Below, one piece after another: positions 11,513-21,375 of a DNA stretch of 64,000 nucleotides. The stretch's first letter is position 1, and the number at the start of each line of letters is the position of its first letter. Location of the stretch: assembly GCF_036588685.1 (NCBI RefSeq), contig NC_086374.1, forward strand, positions 27,706,886 to 27,770,885, given 5' to 3'. The notes under the pieces are model-generated. The model ran no database searches and was not told where the DNA came from. It saw only the letters and a program-made list of their open reading frames with translations. The position numbers and the translations under genes are program-made. This DNA is from Mytilus trossulus (taxonomy: Eukaryota; Mollusca; Bivalvia; Mytilida; Mytilidae).

Positions 11513-12926
11513 TTTTATACTGCAGCTTAAATTAATAAAGTCATTCCTATTTGAATTGTAATACAAATTTCAAACTTATTTTCATCCCCTAATGAACCCC
11601 TGACTATCATCGGGAAAACGTGTTCCATGATGAAATTAAAATTGCACAAAATATAGCTATGTTACTAAGTCTATATTAAGGAAATAAACACAACTAGTTG
11701 CAGTATTAAAACTAATTATGGTATGCAATATTTGTTTATTTATTTTCATGTTTCTAGTATTGACATTTCATCTTGTACTTCGTTTTGCGTAACATGCCAG
11801 TGCTTGTCATAACTGACTTATTGTGCAAACCTAGCATCTAAAAATGAAAATATGATTCTTTCTTGCATGTAAAATGGTGATTATGTTTTACAGAACTGAA
11901 AGCAAACGTCATAAACAGTAACTTTAGTCAATAACATCGTACCTCACAGAAATGCTGATACTTACTTCTTTTTGCTTTATTTCAAGAGGGTATAGGGAAG
12001 AAAGAAAAGAAGTTAGCAACATTTTTTAACTTTACTTTCCGCTTTATAGATAATTTTCTCTCACTAAATAATTCAAGATTTGGTGACTATGTTGAACACA
12101 TCTATCCCATCTACCTAGAGAGATAAATAATACATTTGAACAGATACTAGTACAGTAAAATGAGTTAAGTATGCCTCATACCTAAGCTTACATTTAGAGA
12201 TTGACACTGAGAGTCGATTGAAAACAAAACTTTACGACAAAACAGATGATTACAGCTTCCCAATTGTGAACTTTCAATTTCTTTGTAGCAACTTTCAAGT
12301 TGCCTGCATATGGAGTATATATCTCTCAATTGATACGATATTCCCGTGCTTGTATTTCCTATCAATTTTCATGACTTCCTTGATAAAGAGTTGCTGCCCA
12401 CACGAAAGCTATTAAACCAAGAGTACCAAATTGTGAAATTGAAATCATCCCTCCGTAAATTTTACGGACGCCATCATAAGTTGGTTAACGGTTATGCCGA
12501 AATATCCGTTTCACAGATGATATCGGATATGTTCCTTATGTTTATTATTAACTACAATCCCGTTCCCTTTTAACGAATGTGGTTGGTGGGATTAGTGTTG
12601 TTTAGTCTTTAATTTTTCTATGTTTTGTCTTGATTATTTGTCTGTTTTTCTTTTTAGCCATGGCGTTGTCAGTTTATTTTCGAACTATTAGTTCGAATGT
12701 TCCTCTGGTATTTTTCTACCCTCTTTTCTAAGGTTTTCATAAGTATTCATCACTGAATTAATTCATAAGTGGGACGAGTTGGTAGACTTAATAAATTCAG
12801 TACAGTTATTAATAGTGGTTCGAGTTGGTAGACCTATATCATCAACGGGATTGCAAATTTTTCACAAGTGGGTCCAATTGGCATCACTAAATTCATCGGG
12901 GTTTATTTTTTTTTCATTAGTTTGGT

Positions 12927-12977
12927 CAGAGACATATATACACATGTGTCAGAGACATATATACATATATGTCTCTG
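12927..12977. repeat. Small CAGAGAC hairpin, 51 bp
   Basis: Starts CAGAGACATATAT and ends ATATATGTCTCTG, with an internal extra copy of CAGAGACATATATA. Flanks GTTTGGT (12920-12926) and GTTGGGT (12978-12984) match at 6 of 7 positions. Same design as the hairpins at 14129 and 18742. Confidence 0.5.
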
Positions 12978-13264
12978 GTTGGGTGAGTTGTAAGACCTTC
13001 ATTCAGCTTGATTTTAACTCTTTTCTTAAGTGGGACCTATTTTCAATGGATTTTATCCTTTTTCTTTAATGGGGAGAGTTGGTTGATAAGAGTGGATCGA
13101 CTTGGCGAAAATATGTGTCGATTTGGTGTGGGGATAAGATTAGATATTTTATTGGTTTGAAATCAAAGTTAAAGGATTGATACCAAGGCAATAAACACTG
13201 TTTATACTCAAACTTACAAACATATATCCCACCACATTTATAAACATTGTATGATACGTAATAT

Positions 13265-13982
13265 GTTGACTCTTTAAAACTTTACGAGTCTATCCTTAAT
13301 TGAGGTAAATTATATATGGCCTTCCAAATACCGTTTCGATCCCTAACGTCACTGTTCAAGAGACATAAAATGTCGAAATCCGGATATGGTTTACAATTGT
13401 TTGCACCTCATGTTTGCGGAGACCACCTTCTCCGCAAGTTAATTGTTTTCTGTTTGGTATTAAATTAAGAATGAAAATCCATGTTACATCTCAATTTATC
13501 TGGCAATCGTTAATGGTAGTCTGTAGGGTTTAAGAACATCTGTTGTTCGACCTGACAGTCAAATGCGTTTTCATTAAATATGCTTTTCACTTTTTTTTGG
13601 TATTTTGGAAAATGTTGTTTGTGCTGTATTGAGACCCTCTAACAAGAAATTTGTTATACATGCACACGTATAAAAGTTGTGTTTTTATCCAACGCAATCA
13701 TAGGTTTGAATGTTGTTTTCAATTTAGACTTGTTATTTTTTTTCGTTTGGGCTTGTCAGGAATACTGTTCCCAGGGCTTGTATTATATTTTCCTTCGAGT
13801 TTATATGATCCGTTCATCCTATTTTGACTCTTTAAAATTCAAGAGTCTATCTTAAATTGGCGATCATACTAAAACGCGCCCGTAGACCCTTAATTGAGGT
13901 AAATTATGTGGCCTTCCAAACACGGTTTCAATCTCTAACAACACTGAAGAGGCAGTAATTGTCGAAATCCGGATATGTTATA
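13265..13982. repeat. Two diverged direct repeats upstream of WDR74
   Basis: 13265-13392 and 13824-13982 share TTGACTCTTTAAAA, the segment CTTAATTGAGGTAAATTAT, GGCCTTCCAAA and GTCGAAATCCGGATATG. The second copy has an insertion of about 30 bp. Either an old local duplication or two copies of a dispersed repeat; 280-440 bp before the WDR74 start, so a promoter role is conceivable but unsupported. Confidence 0.6.
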
Positions 13983-14128
13983 CATTTTTTTGCAAATCAT
14001 GTGTTCCTGATGTATTCTACTTTAAATGAAATTTAACTGTAAAAAAATTAATATATGCGTTCTATTGTATCAAACCATTTAGACCTATAAGAAAAATATA
14101 TAGAATATTATAGAGAACAAAGTTGTAT

Positions 14129-14159
14129 CAGAGACATATAATTGTATTATATGTCTCTG
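14129..14159. repeat. 31-bp hairpin flanked by exact 7-bp repeats
   Basis: CAGAGACATATAAT, loop TGT, ATTATATGTCTCTG: a perfect 14-bp stem. Exact direct repeats GTTGTAT lie on both sides (14122-14128 and 14160-14166). It looks like a tiny insertion with a 7-bp target duplication, about 110 bp upstream of the WDR74 start codon. Confidence 0.6.
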
Positions 14160-14267
14160 GTTGTATTATCAACGCTGGTTAATTTGGTACGTTATTGTAT
14201 GTTGTCGTATAAACTGTTTAAAAACATGTAGATTTATCATGTGTAAAGAGAATCGAAAGGAAACCAA

Positions 14268-15416
14268 ATGGCTGCGCCTAGGAAATTCAACGTGTTTGCT
14301 GGATCGGAGACTGGTCTGCTCAAGGGTGTGAATACATTGACAAATAAATGGGACAACATAAATCAGATAGCTAATGCAGATAAAGAGAATGAAATTCGTG
14401 ACATTTGTTCCAGTTCAAATTTCACCAACGAACTTTATTTTGGGACAAGATCTTACAAAGTCTTCAGTTATGATATTAGGGAAGATTGTATAAAACGTGT
14501 TTTTCAGTTAGAAAACAAAAAACCCAATTGCAAGGCGTTAAAGACGTGCGGAGAAAATATTATTACCGCTGGAGAGGACGGAATAGTGAAAGTATGGAAT
14601 AATAATCATGAACTTGTTAAAGAGTTTTCATCAGGGGTTACATTGAACAGTAATTTGTGTTGTATGATTCAGAGTCCGGACACACCAGAAATAATTGCAA
14701 CTGGTGGTAAAGAAACAGACCTTAAAATATGGAATATAAATGACTCAGAGAAGGCTGTATTTGAAGCAAAGAATGTAAAAAATGATTGGCTCAATTTACG
14801 AGTGCCAATATGGGTCCTTGATGCTGAATTTATTCCTTCAACAGACAAAATTGTAACATCAACAGGCTATAAACAAGTCCGAATATATGATCCTAAAGTT
14901 CAGAGACGTCCAGTTTTAGATATGACATTTGATGAATTTCCAATAACTGCTCTATCAGTGTGCCCATTGGCCAATAATCAGGCAGTCATAGGCAATTCAA
15001 GAGGAAAGATGGCAACAATAGATTTTAGAAAAGGAAGTGTTGTTAACATTTTTAAAGGGCTTGCTGGTAGCATAAGAGACTTGAAGTGTTATAAAACAGA
15101 ACCATATGTTGCATCATGTGGACTTGATCGGTATGTCAGAATACATGATTATAAAACCAAAGAGCTTAAACACAAATTTTATTTGAAGTCACGATTGAAT
15201 TGTTTATATTTGAATGAAAGCTGCAGTGATGAAATTTTCTCTAAAAACATAGAAGAAAAAATACATGAAGTCCAAAGTAACAACGGTAAAGAAAACAATG
15301 ATGATGAGGAAATATGGAACCAAATGGAAGTTATTAAAACAAAAAGGAAAGGAGACATTTTAGAAACAGGGATTTCTTCAGAAATAAAAAAGAAAAGACT
15401 GAAAAATAGAAAGTAA
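14268..15416 (+). CDS. WDR74: WD repeat-containing protein 74 (NSA1 homologue), intronless
   Basis: 382-aa protein matching the WDR74/NSA1 family along its whole length. In other eukaryotes this nucleolar beta-propeller takes part in 60S ribosomal subunit maturation, and WDR74 works with the AAA-ATPase NVL2. Family landmarks visible are an N-terminal TGLLKGVN, ATGGKETDLKIW, the signature KNVKNDWLNLRVPIW (about residues 169-183), STGYKQVRIYDPKVQRRPV, and ASCGLDRYVRIHD near the end of the propeller, followed by YLKSRLNCLYL. The tail is lysine-rich (KTKRKG, KKKRLKNRK), fitting nucleolar targeting. The start is supported by ACCAAATGG context and by length equal to the human protein (about 385 aa). 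No intron interrupts it, whereas vertebrate WDR74 has many. The frame is intact, so either a functional retrocopy or an ancestral intron-poor locus. Confidence 0.95.
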   Translation: MAAPRKFNVFAGSETGLLKGVNTLTNKWDNINQIANADKENEIRDICSSSNFTNELYFGTRSYKVFSYDIREDCIKRVFQLENKKPNCKALKTCGENIITAGEDGIVKVWNNNHELVKEFSSGVTLNSNLCCMIQSPDTPEIIATGGKETDLKIWNINDSEKAVFEAKNVKNDWLNLRVPIWVLDAEFIPSTDKIVTSTGYKQVRIYDPKVQRRPVLDMTFDEFPITALSVCPLANNQAVIGNSRGKMATIDFRKGSVVNIFKGLAGSIRDLKCYKTEPYVASCGLDRYVRIHDYKTKELKHKFYLKSRLNCLYLNESCSDEIFSKNIEEKIHEVQSNNGKENNDDEEIWNQMEVIKTKRKGDILETGISSEIKKKRLKNRK

Positions 15417-15432
15417 AAGAATATATTGTACA

Positions 15433-15438
15433 AATAAA
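15433..15438 (+). terminator. AATAAA polyadenylation signal of WDR74
   Basis: AATAAA lies 17 bp after the WDR74 stop, giving a very short 3' UTR. No poly(A) tract follows in the genomic sequence. Confidence 0.6.
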
Positions 15439-15636
15439 ACATTATATTGAAATACATTTAGTTGTTACAATATTGAAAATATGACAATTGAATGGTTTTT
15501 GATGTTAATCTTTTAATGAAATAACAGCACTTCTACAAGGCTGGGGACATTGCCTGAGGGGGTACTTCCTATATTTTGTGTGGTACAAATGTACAAGTGT
15601 GCCCCAAAACAGTTGATTTTTCATTCCCTGCTGGTT

Positions 15637-15925
15637 GGAACAGGGTCGCCTATTGATGTCTGCTGGTTAGAACAGGGTCACTTTTTCATGCCCTATTGGT
15701 GAGAACAGGGTTTTCTTTTAAACAAAGTATTTGTCTAGAACAGGTTCGCATATTTAACGTTACTTTTTAAGATACAGTCTACCTGGGTCTAGAATAACAT
15801 CTATTTTATACGGACTAGAACAGGGTATACATTTTCTGAGCGTGTCTAGAACAGGGTATGTTTTTTGATATATCTGTTTGGAACAGAGTACGTTTTTCAA
15901 TGTTTTCTGGTTAGAACAGGGTAGG
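15637..15925. repeat. Ladder of TAGAACAGGGT repeats, ~33-bp period
   Basis: Units of (T)AGAACAGGGT or GGAACAGRGT occur at 15637, 15669, 15702, 15737, 15791 (degenerate), 15817, 15848, 15880 and 15913, that is at steps near 26-35 bp apart from one 54-bp gap. The decamer is kept much better than the T-rich spacers. An old minisatellite with a conserved core, or a row of binding sites. Confidence 0.7.
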
Positions 15926-16553
15926 ATTTGGCAAGTGCTGTTGGCACAGTTTTACCCGAAAGGATAGTCAGTAACCCCCCTGGGGGACATTGTTGACTTG
16001 AGCGCATTTGTTTTTCTTTGCTACACAATCCTATAATCAACTGGTTTAGAGAAGTTAGAAGTATAGAAATTAGATTGGTGATAATAGTGGTGGAACCAGA
16101 AATCCTCATAAGTGGGACCCCAATGACTGCCTAAGAGGGGAGTGATTCTCTATTTAAGCAATCATTTTTTTCCCAAAAAGGGGGACTCTTCTGCCCAAAC
16201 AGAATTTGTCAGAGACTAAAAAATAATACATGTTATTTTGTATACAACTTTTGTTTCTCATACGAGTTGAACAAAAAGTTTGAGGTAGTTAAGGGACGAC
16301 ATAAAAAAAATCAATGATGGATAAAAATTTTAATTCAAATAGATTGGGGGTGGGGTGTCAAAAGTTTTGCTGCAAGTTTCATTTAATTGACATTGATTTT
16401 ATATTTATCCTTATTGGTCAATCAATTTTTCTCAAATTAAGGTAAGGGGGGGGGGGGGGGGGGTCAGTGCAGTGAAAAAAATACATTGAACTTTTGATGT
16501 CGTCCACAAGTTCTTATTTAAAGCTAATAATTTCATTTCTTCAAAAGTAAGGA
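15926..16553. other. Nothing recognised apart from a poly-G run
   Basis: A G homopolymer at about 16446-16463. Otherwise unassigned AT-rich DNA. Confidence 0.5.
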
Positions 16554-16559
16554 ATTTTG

Positions 16560-16700
16560 TTGTATGTTTGCCAATGAGACAAAAATTAACAACGACCTGA
16601 TGAAGTAAATGTTATCAATGATGGACAACCATACATGTACATGTATGCATAGGACCTTAAACAATGAGAAAAACACAATATATACTAGGCAAACAAAAAT
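16560..16700. repeat. Decayed SINE-like mussel repeat
   Basis: GTATGTTTGCCAATGAGACAA followed by ACCTTAAACAATGAGAAAAACAC is a decayed form of the dispersed repeat seen best at 19053-19250, whose start is TGGTATGATTGCCAATGAGA. Confidence 0.45.
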
Positions 16701-16756
16701 CATGTCTGTTTAAGGTACATTGTAACATACTTTAAAAAAAATAGGGTAAGTAGTTC

Positions 16757-17146
16757 AGACCACTTTCGAGTTCATCCGTCACCGGAAAAAACTCGTCAAT
16801 TATACGCGCCTTTATCATCGTCATTTGTGCGTTTAGGGGCGTCGTCACTTCCTTCCTATGTTGAGCGAGTGGTTGAAAAACTATAATTCTATATTGTACG
16901 AATTATTCGGCAAATTGAATTCTCAAAATTGACAATCAACACTGCTGTCATTAGGGAAATGTCAGTAAGTACCTACAGAGCAACCATTATTTCTAGTTTA
17001 TCCTGCACAAAGACGATCACTAAGACGCTTGATGAACGTAAATAGTGCAGGGATACAGGCGAGCCCCTCTATCTGGTAAATGACGTCATAAAGGCGTGTA
17101 TAATTGACGAGTTTTTGCCGGTGACGGATGAACTCGAAAGTGGTCT
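16757..17146. mobile_element. 390-bp MITE with ~59-bp terminal inverted repeats
   Basis: AGACCACTTTCGAGTTCATC at the left end is mirrored by the complement at the right end, and pairing continues through GTCACCGG, AAACTCGTCAATTATACGC and GCCTTTAT. The interior arms stay weakly paired around TGACGTCAT. No transposase and no clear target duplication. Confidence 0.8.
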
Positions 17147-17402
17147 ATTTGGATTATTTCCCCTTTGTTATAGGTTGGAAAAAAATAGTGGATTTGCACA
17201 AAACAGCTATCATATTCATGATTGAGAACATTGGGATGTATCAGGCAATTGATTTCTATTATTGGCAACACTACATGTATCTTCACTTTTGAAACAAGTT
17301 CAGTCTATTTTTCACTCCATGACAGAAATAAAATGACTTAGGGTTGGCGCTCAAAAGTCCGGTAACTGTAAACAGACATATATTTTGTTTTTGGCCATAC
17401 AC

Positions 17403-17500
17403 CACAGGCACTTGTCTCAGAAAAAAAAATTCCTATATACCTTATTATAACTGTTATAATAAGGTATATAGGAATTTTTTTTCTGAGACAAGTGCCTGTG
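17403..17500. mobile_element. 98-bp near-perfect hairpin element
   Basis: CACAGGCACTTGTCTCAG at the left is exactly complementary to the right end. The stem runs through an A9/T8 tract and TTCCTATATACCTTATTATAA to a two-base loop. Flanks CCATACAC (17395-17402) and CCATATAC (17501-17508) match at 7 of 8 positions, as for an 8-bp hAT-type target duplication. Confidence 0.7.
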
Positions 17501-17713
17501 CCATATACTAAATAGGGCACTGCCATGAAATATGAAACAACTAACAATCTAAAAATAATTTATAACAAAACAATTTAAATTTTATGAAAAACCTAAATGA
17601 GATGAAGCAATAACAACCACATGCACTAGACTCCTGACTTGGGACGTGCTCATAAAAATGTACAGGTAATGTTACCATAATATGGAACGCCACGACTGCC
17701 TTATGTTAATAAT

Positions 17714-17912
17714 CAGCATTATACGCAGTGTTCACAGCATTATATGAAGTGATCACAGCATTATATGTAGTGCTCACAACATTATATGAAGTGATCACAG
17801 CGTTATATGCAGTGCTCACAGCATTATATGCAGTGTTCACAACATTATATGAAGTGCTCACAACATTATATTAAGTGTTCACAACATTATATTAAGTGTT
17901 CACAACATTATA
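17714..17912. repeat. 21-bp minisatellite, left arm
   Basis: About ten 21-bp units of TCACARCATTATATGNAGTGN. The complementary array is at 20454-20678 on the opposite arm. The open frame 20530-20733, with repeated TSYNAV/TAYNAV, is just translation of this array. Confidence 0.85.
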
Positions 17913-18741
17913 CGATTTTTGTTGTATGATGAGATTTATGAATGATGAGATCATTCGGTAAACTTCGTTTTTTTGCGGAAATTACCGAATCCATAATTAG
18001 TAAATTAATGCCCAGCAAACAAATTTAAACAGTTATTATTATATATGTGATCATTAAGGCAGTATACAATATTTAAAACGGATTGAAATAAGTAAATTAA
18101 GAAGTATGATCAATTTAACCCAAGTTTATTCCACACCAGGGCATTTTAAACTTATTTTGAGGATTAGTTTCACCATATTCACAACTTAATATGTTACTAT
18201 ATATTGACTAGAACACATCCGTGATATCGCAGGTCTGTGACTGAATTAAAGAATATAACTATGCGTAAGCCTTATTTTAGTATTGGTATTGTCATCTGAT
18301 AAAGTCATGCCGATTATAAGATGAAGTTTTCTCTGCTTTTAACATCTTTCTGTTTGAACCCGTCGACCTGGAACTTGTCAATTTAATATTGGTATTATTG
18401 ATTTTGTTTGGAAAACAAAAGTCTCTGGAAAGGAGTATTTTTAATCAACAGTTTTGTCCTTTATGAGTTATGAATAAAATTAAATCTTTGATTCGCTGTT
18501 TTACGTCTAACAAATTGAAAACTGTACATGCTGTACCTATACGCCTTATTTTAAGTCCAGATTTTTATTATTCGTATTGTCATCTTAGAAAGTCATACTG
18601 ATAAAAGTACTACAATCGGGAACAATGTGACAATGATTGAATTAAGTAGTTTCAACCCTGTGATTACGACCCGTGTATATAGCAAAATCTTAAATACAGC
18701 GTTTCGTGGTACTCCTGTCAGATGCGGAACGTACAGATAAT

Positions 18742-18765
18742 CTGAGACTACTATAGTAGTCTCAG
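18742..18765. repeat. 24-bp perfect palindrome flanked by exact 7-bp repeats
   Basis: CTGAGACTACTA followed directly by TAGTAGTCTCAG. Exact repeats AGATAAT flank it at 18735-18741 and 18766-18772. It resembles the CAGAGAC hairpin at 14129. Confidence 0.55.
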
Positions 18766-19052
18766 AGATAATGTAAAAGTTAACAGGTGAATATATTATT
18801 GGTATCGATTCGACCCGGAACTTCTTAATTATTGGCAATATTAATTATGTGGAAAACAAAAGGGTCTGGAGTGATGTTATTTTTAATCAACAGCATGGTA
18901 CTATATTAGTTATATATACTCTCAGATCAGTACTAATAGTGTCTTTTTATTGTTGGGATATACAAGTACCCGCCCACATGCACGTTCACTCTATTTTCTT
19001 GTTAGGTCATATGTATTTATATTTGTACCCATCTAATGAGTTAATATAAAAA

Positions 19053-19250
19053 AGAAGATGTGGTATGATTGCCAATGAGACAACTATCCACAAAATACCG
19101 TCACAATGACACAAACATTAACAACTATAGGTCACCGTATGGCCTTCAACAATGAGCAAAGCCCATACCGCATAGTCAGCTATAAAAGGCCCCGATACGA
19201 CCATGTAAAACAATTCAAACGAGAAAACTAACAAGCCTTTTAGAACTGAT
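19053..19250 (+). repeat. SINE-like mussel dispersed repeat
   Basis: The best-preserved copy in the window: GAAGATGTGGTATGATTGCC, then CAATGAGACAACT, GGCCTTCAACAATGAGCAAAG, CATAGTCAGCTATAAAAGGC and CAATTCAAACGAGAAAACTAA. Decayed copies lie at 16560, 19485, 21757, 40675, 42630, 43885, 46800, 47375, 51838 and 57450. I recall this family as among the most frequent in Mytilus. Confidence 0.65.
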
Positions 19251-19269
19251 TTTCATAGTTCGTTCTTAT

Positions 19270-19625
19270 GTTGTTCTGTTACGCCACTGTCCCAGGTTAG
19301 AGAGGGGATACCAACATCCCGCTAACATGTTAAAACCCGCCACATTTTGCATATATGTGGCCGTCCCAAGTCAGGAGGAGCCTTTATTTCAGTGGTTGTC
19401 GTTTGTTAATTAATGTGTTATATACATGTTAGTTTTTCAATCGTTTGTTTGTACATAAATTAGGAATATTTTTCGTTTATCATTTCGGGGCCTTCTATAG
19501 CTGACTATCCGGTATGGGCTTTCCTCATTGTTGAAGGTCGTACTGTGACCGTTTAGCTGTTTAAAATTTCTGTGATGTCATTTTGTCTCTTGTGGAAAGT
19601 TGTTTCATTGGCAAGCATACCACAT
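19270..19625 (-). repeat. Two further dispersed repeat fragments
   Basis: 19290-19385 (GAGAGGGGATACCAACATCC to CCGTCCCAAGTCAGGAGG) is the inverse of the fragment at 23870-23945. 19485-19625 is a reverse-oriented copy of the SINE-like family: GGGGCCTTCTATAGCTGAC, CATTGTTGAAGGTCGTAC, and CATTGGCAAGCATACCACA. Confidence 0.55.
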
Positions 19626-20716
19626 TTATATATATATGTACCGTGCAAACTGACGAACAAACGTAGAAAACGTTTTATTCATCCCCACAAACTCAATTTT
19701 CATAAGAGATGATAACTTTAAATGAAAATGTTAAACAGGGTCTTGAAAGGGTAAATTTTTCTATGAAAGTTTAAATTTCTATATAAGACTGCTGATTATA
19801 TTTAGAAGACAATCTAAGTACTTGCCGTGCTAAAAAGCTTGTAAAAAAATGGAATAATTGATGTAAAGTTATGTTTAACACCAACAGTGAAATGCTTTAA
19901 ACTGCATTTTCCATATCTGTTAGATACTTATTCATGTAAAAATGCCAAATTCTGAAAATCGATGCCAAAATGACTCTATCATGACATATATAAGCTAGCG
20001 TAATATGGCACCTATGTGTTATAGAAAGCTGACTGTTTTATTTAAAAGGTAATTAAGCTTTTTAAAACTGAGTACGGACTATAAAGTGGCACCTTGCTAA
20101 ATTTCTTCAGTAGGAAATGAACTCGAGAATATATCATACAAAATTTTTCCTTCGATATTTCATTAAATAAACTTTTTATTATTTAACTTACATTTTGCCA
20201 TTCGTATTTCTTACGACGAACAGAACTTCTTCAATCATCCACCTCTCAGTTTCATCTTTTCCTTACTTATTTCAATCAGTTTTAAATATTGTATGCTACC
20301 TTATGATAACATGATTTTAATAACTTTTTAAATTTGTTTGCTGGGCATTACCGTTATTTATGGATTCGGTCATCTTCGCTAAAAAACGAAGTTTACCGAA
20401 TGATCTCATCATTCATAAATCTCATCATACATCAATCTCATCATACAACAAAAAACGTATAATGTTGTGAACACTAAATATAATGTTGTGAGCACTTAAT
20501 ATAATGTTGTGAGCACTTAATATAATGTTGTGAACACTTCATATAATGTTGTGAACACTGCATATAATGCTGTGAGCACTGCATATAATGCTGTGATCAC
20601 TTCATATAATGCTGTGAGCACTACATATAATGCTGTGATCACTTCATATAATGCTGTGAACACTGCGTATAATGCTGATTATCAACATAAGGCAGTCGTG
20701 GCGTTCCATAATGTGG

Positions 20717-21087
20717 CTAAACATGTTTGTTAGCACTCCAGCCTCCCATAACCTGAGAAAATGGTGTACTGTAATAGCACAAAATAAGAAATAACATTTA
20801 AAATCAGTTGAAATTGGTTTATTTCCAAAGATCAGTATGAAACAAAAAAAACAATAGACTCAAAGCACTGAGTTAGAATTCTCTAAAACTTAAATATCTA
20901 ATTGCAACCATATTGGGATATATATGTATGGGCACATTTGACAGTTAAAAGCCACTGCTACTTAAACCAGACTAAATTTAAGCAGAAAAATGTTTTTGTT
21001 GATGCTTAATCGAATTCTTCATAAGTAACTGCTACTATACCTGAATATCTGGATATACGGTTACATGATGCAATGAACAGAACGTCC
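20717..21087. other. Nothing recognised
   Basis: Unassigned DNA between two transposon remnants. Confidence 0.5.
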
Positions 21088-21090
21088 TTA

Positions 21091-21372
21091 GGCAGCAACC
21101 ATTTGATTTTCTGGTGGGGTGGGGGGGGGGGGGGGGGGGGGGGTAGGGGGGCTATGGATTTTTTTATCTGGACAAACTTTTTTTTTTACTTCAGTGAAAG
21201 ACTTATCTAATTTTTTTTTACATTTTTTTCCTTTCAATTTTAGCATTACATATAGTGGCAGCTGAGGGTGAAACAAACATTATTTTCTCGGGTCAATAAA
21301 AATTTTCTCCAAAAACTGGAAACAAACTGCCCCCCCCCCCCTCCCCCCAAAAAAAATCAAATGGTTGCTGCC
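21091..21372. mobile_element. 282-bp PIF/Harbinger-like MITE
   Basis: GGCAGCAACCATTTGATTTT at the left end and the exact complement AAAATCAAATGGTTGCTGCC at the right end, flanked by TTA on both sides (21088-21090 and 21373-21375). TTA target duplications and GGC starts fit PIF/Harbinger. Inside the ends lie a G homopolymer (left) and a C homopolymer (right), which also pair. Confidence 0.8.
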
Positions 21373-21375
21373 TTA

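Larger units (their letters stand above)
11150..13135. mobile_element. 2-kb element with inverted subterminal repeats
   Basis: The left flank (about 11158-11360) repeats motifs such as CCAACTCGTCCC and ends in CCACACCAAATCGTCCAC. The right flank (about 12765-13132) has the complements GGGACGAGTTGG and GTCGATTTGGTGTGGGG. Many short degenerate copies point inwards from both ends, as in elements with repeated transposase-binding sites. Exact ends and target duplication cannot be fixed. The interior has no transposase and contains two smaller inverted repeats. Confidence 0.5.
17675..20716. mobile_element. 3.0-kb element with ~340-bp minisatellite-bearing inverted ends
   Basis: The ends GGAACGCCACGACTGCC (17684) and the complement GGCAGTCGTGGCGTTCC (ending 20706) are inverted. 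Just inside, both ends carry a 21-bp minisatellite (TCACAGCATTATATGAAGTGA type, about ten units each side). Then come GATGAGATTTATGAATGATG, a block with AACTTCGTTTTTT, and GCCCAGCAAACAAATTT, all mirrored on the other side. No transposase frame lies in the 2.4-kb interior, which has itself been hit by SINE-like repeats and a small hairpin. Non-autonomous DNA transposon; superfamily unknown. Confidence 0.75.

Noticed and set aside
17714-20690. CRISPR-like arrays of 21-bp repeats
   Set aside because: Units are contiguous without spacers, lie in inverted transposon ends, and the genome is eukaryotic.
20530-20733. 67-codon frame with repeated TSYNAV
   Set aside because: Pure minisatellite translation.
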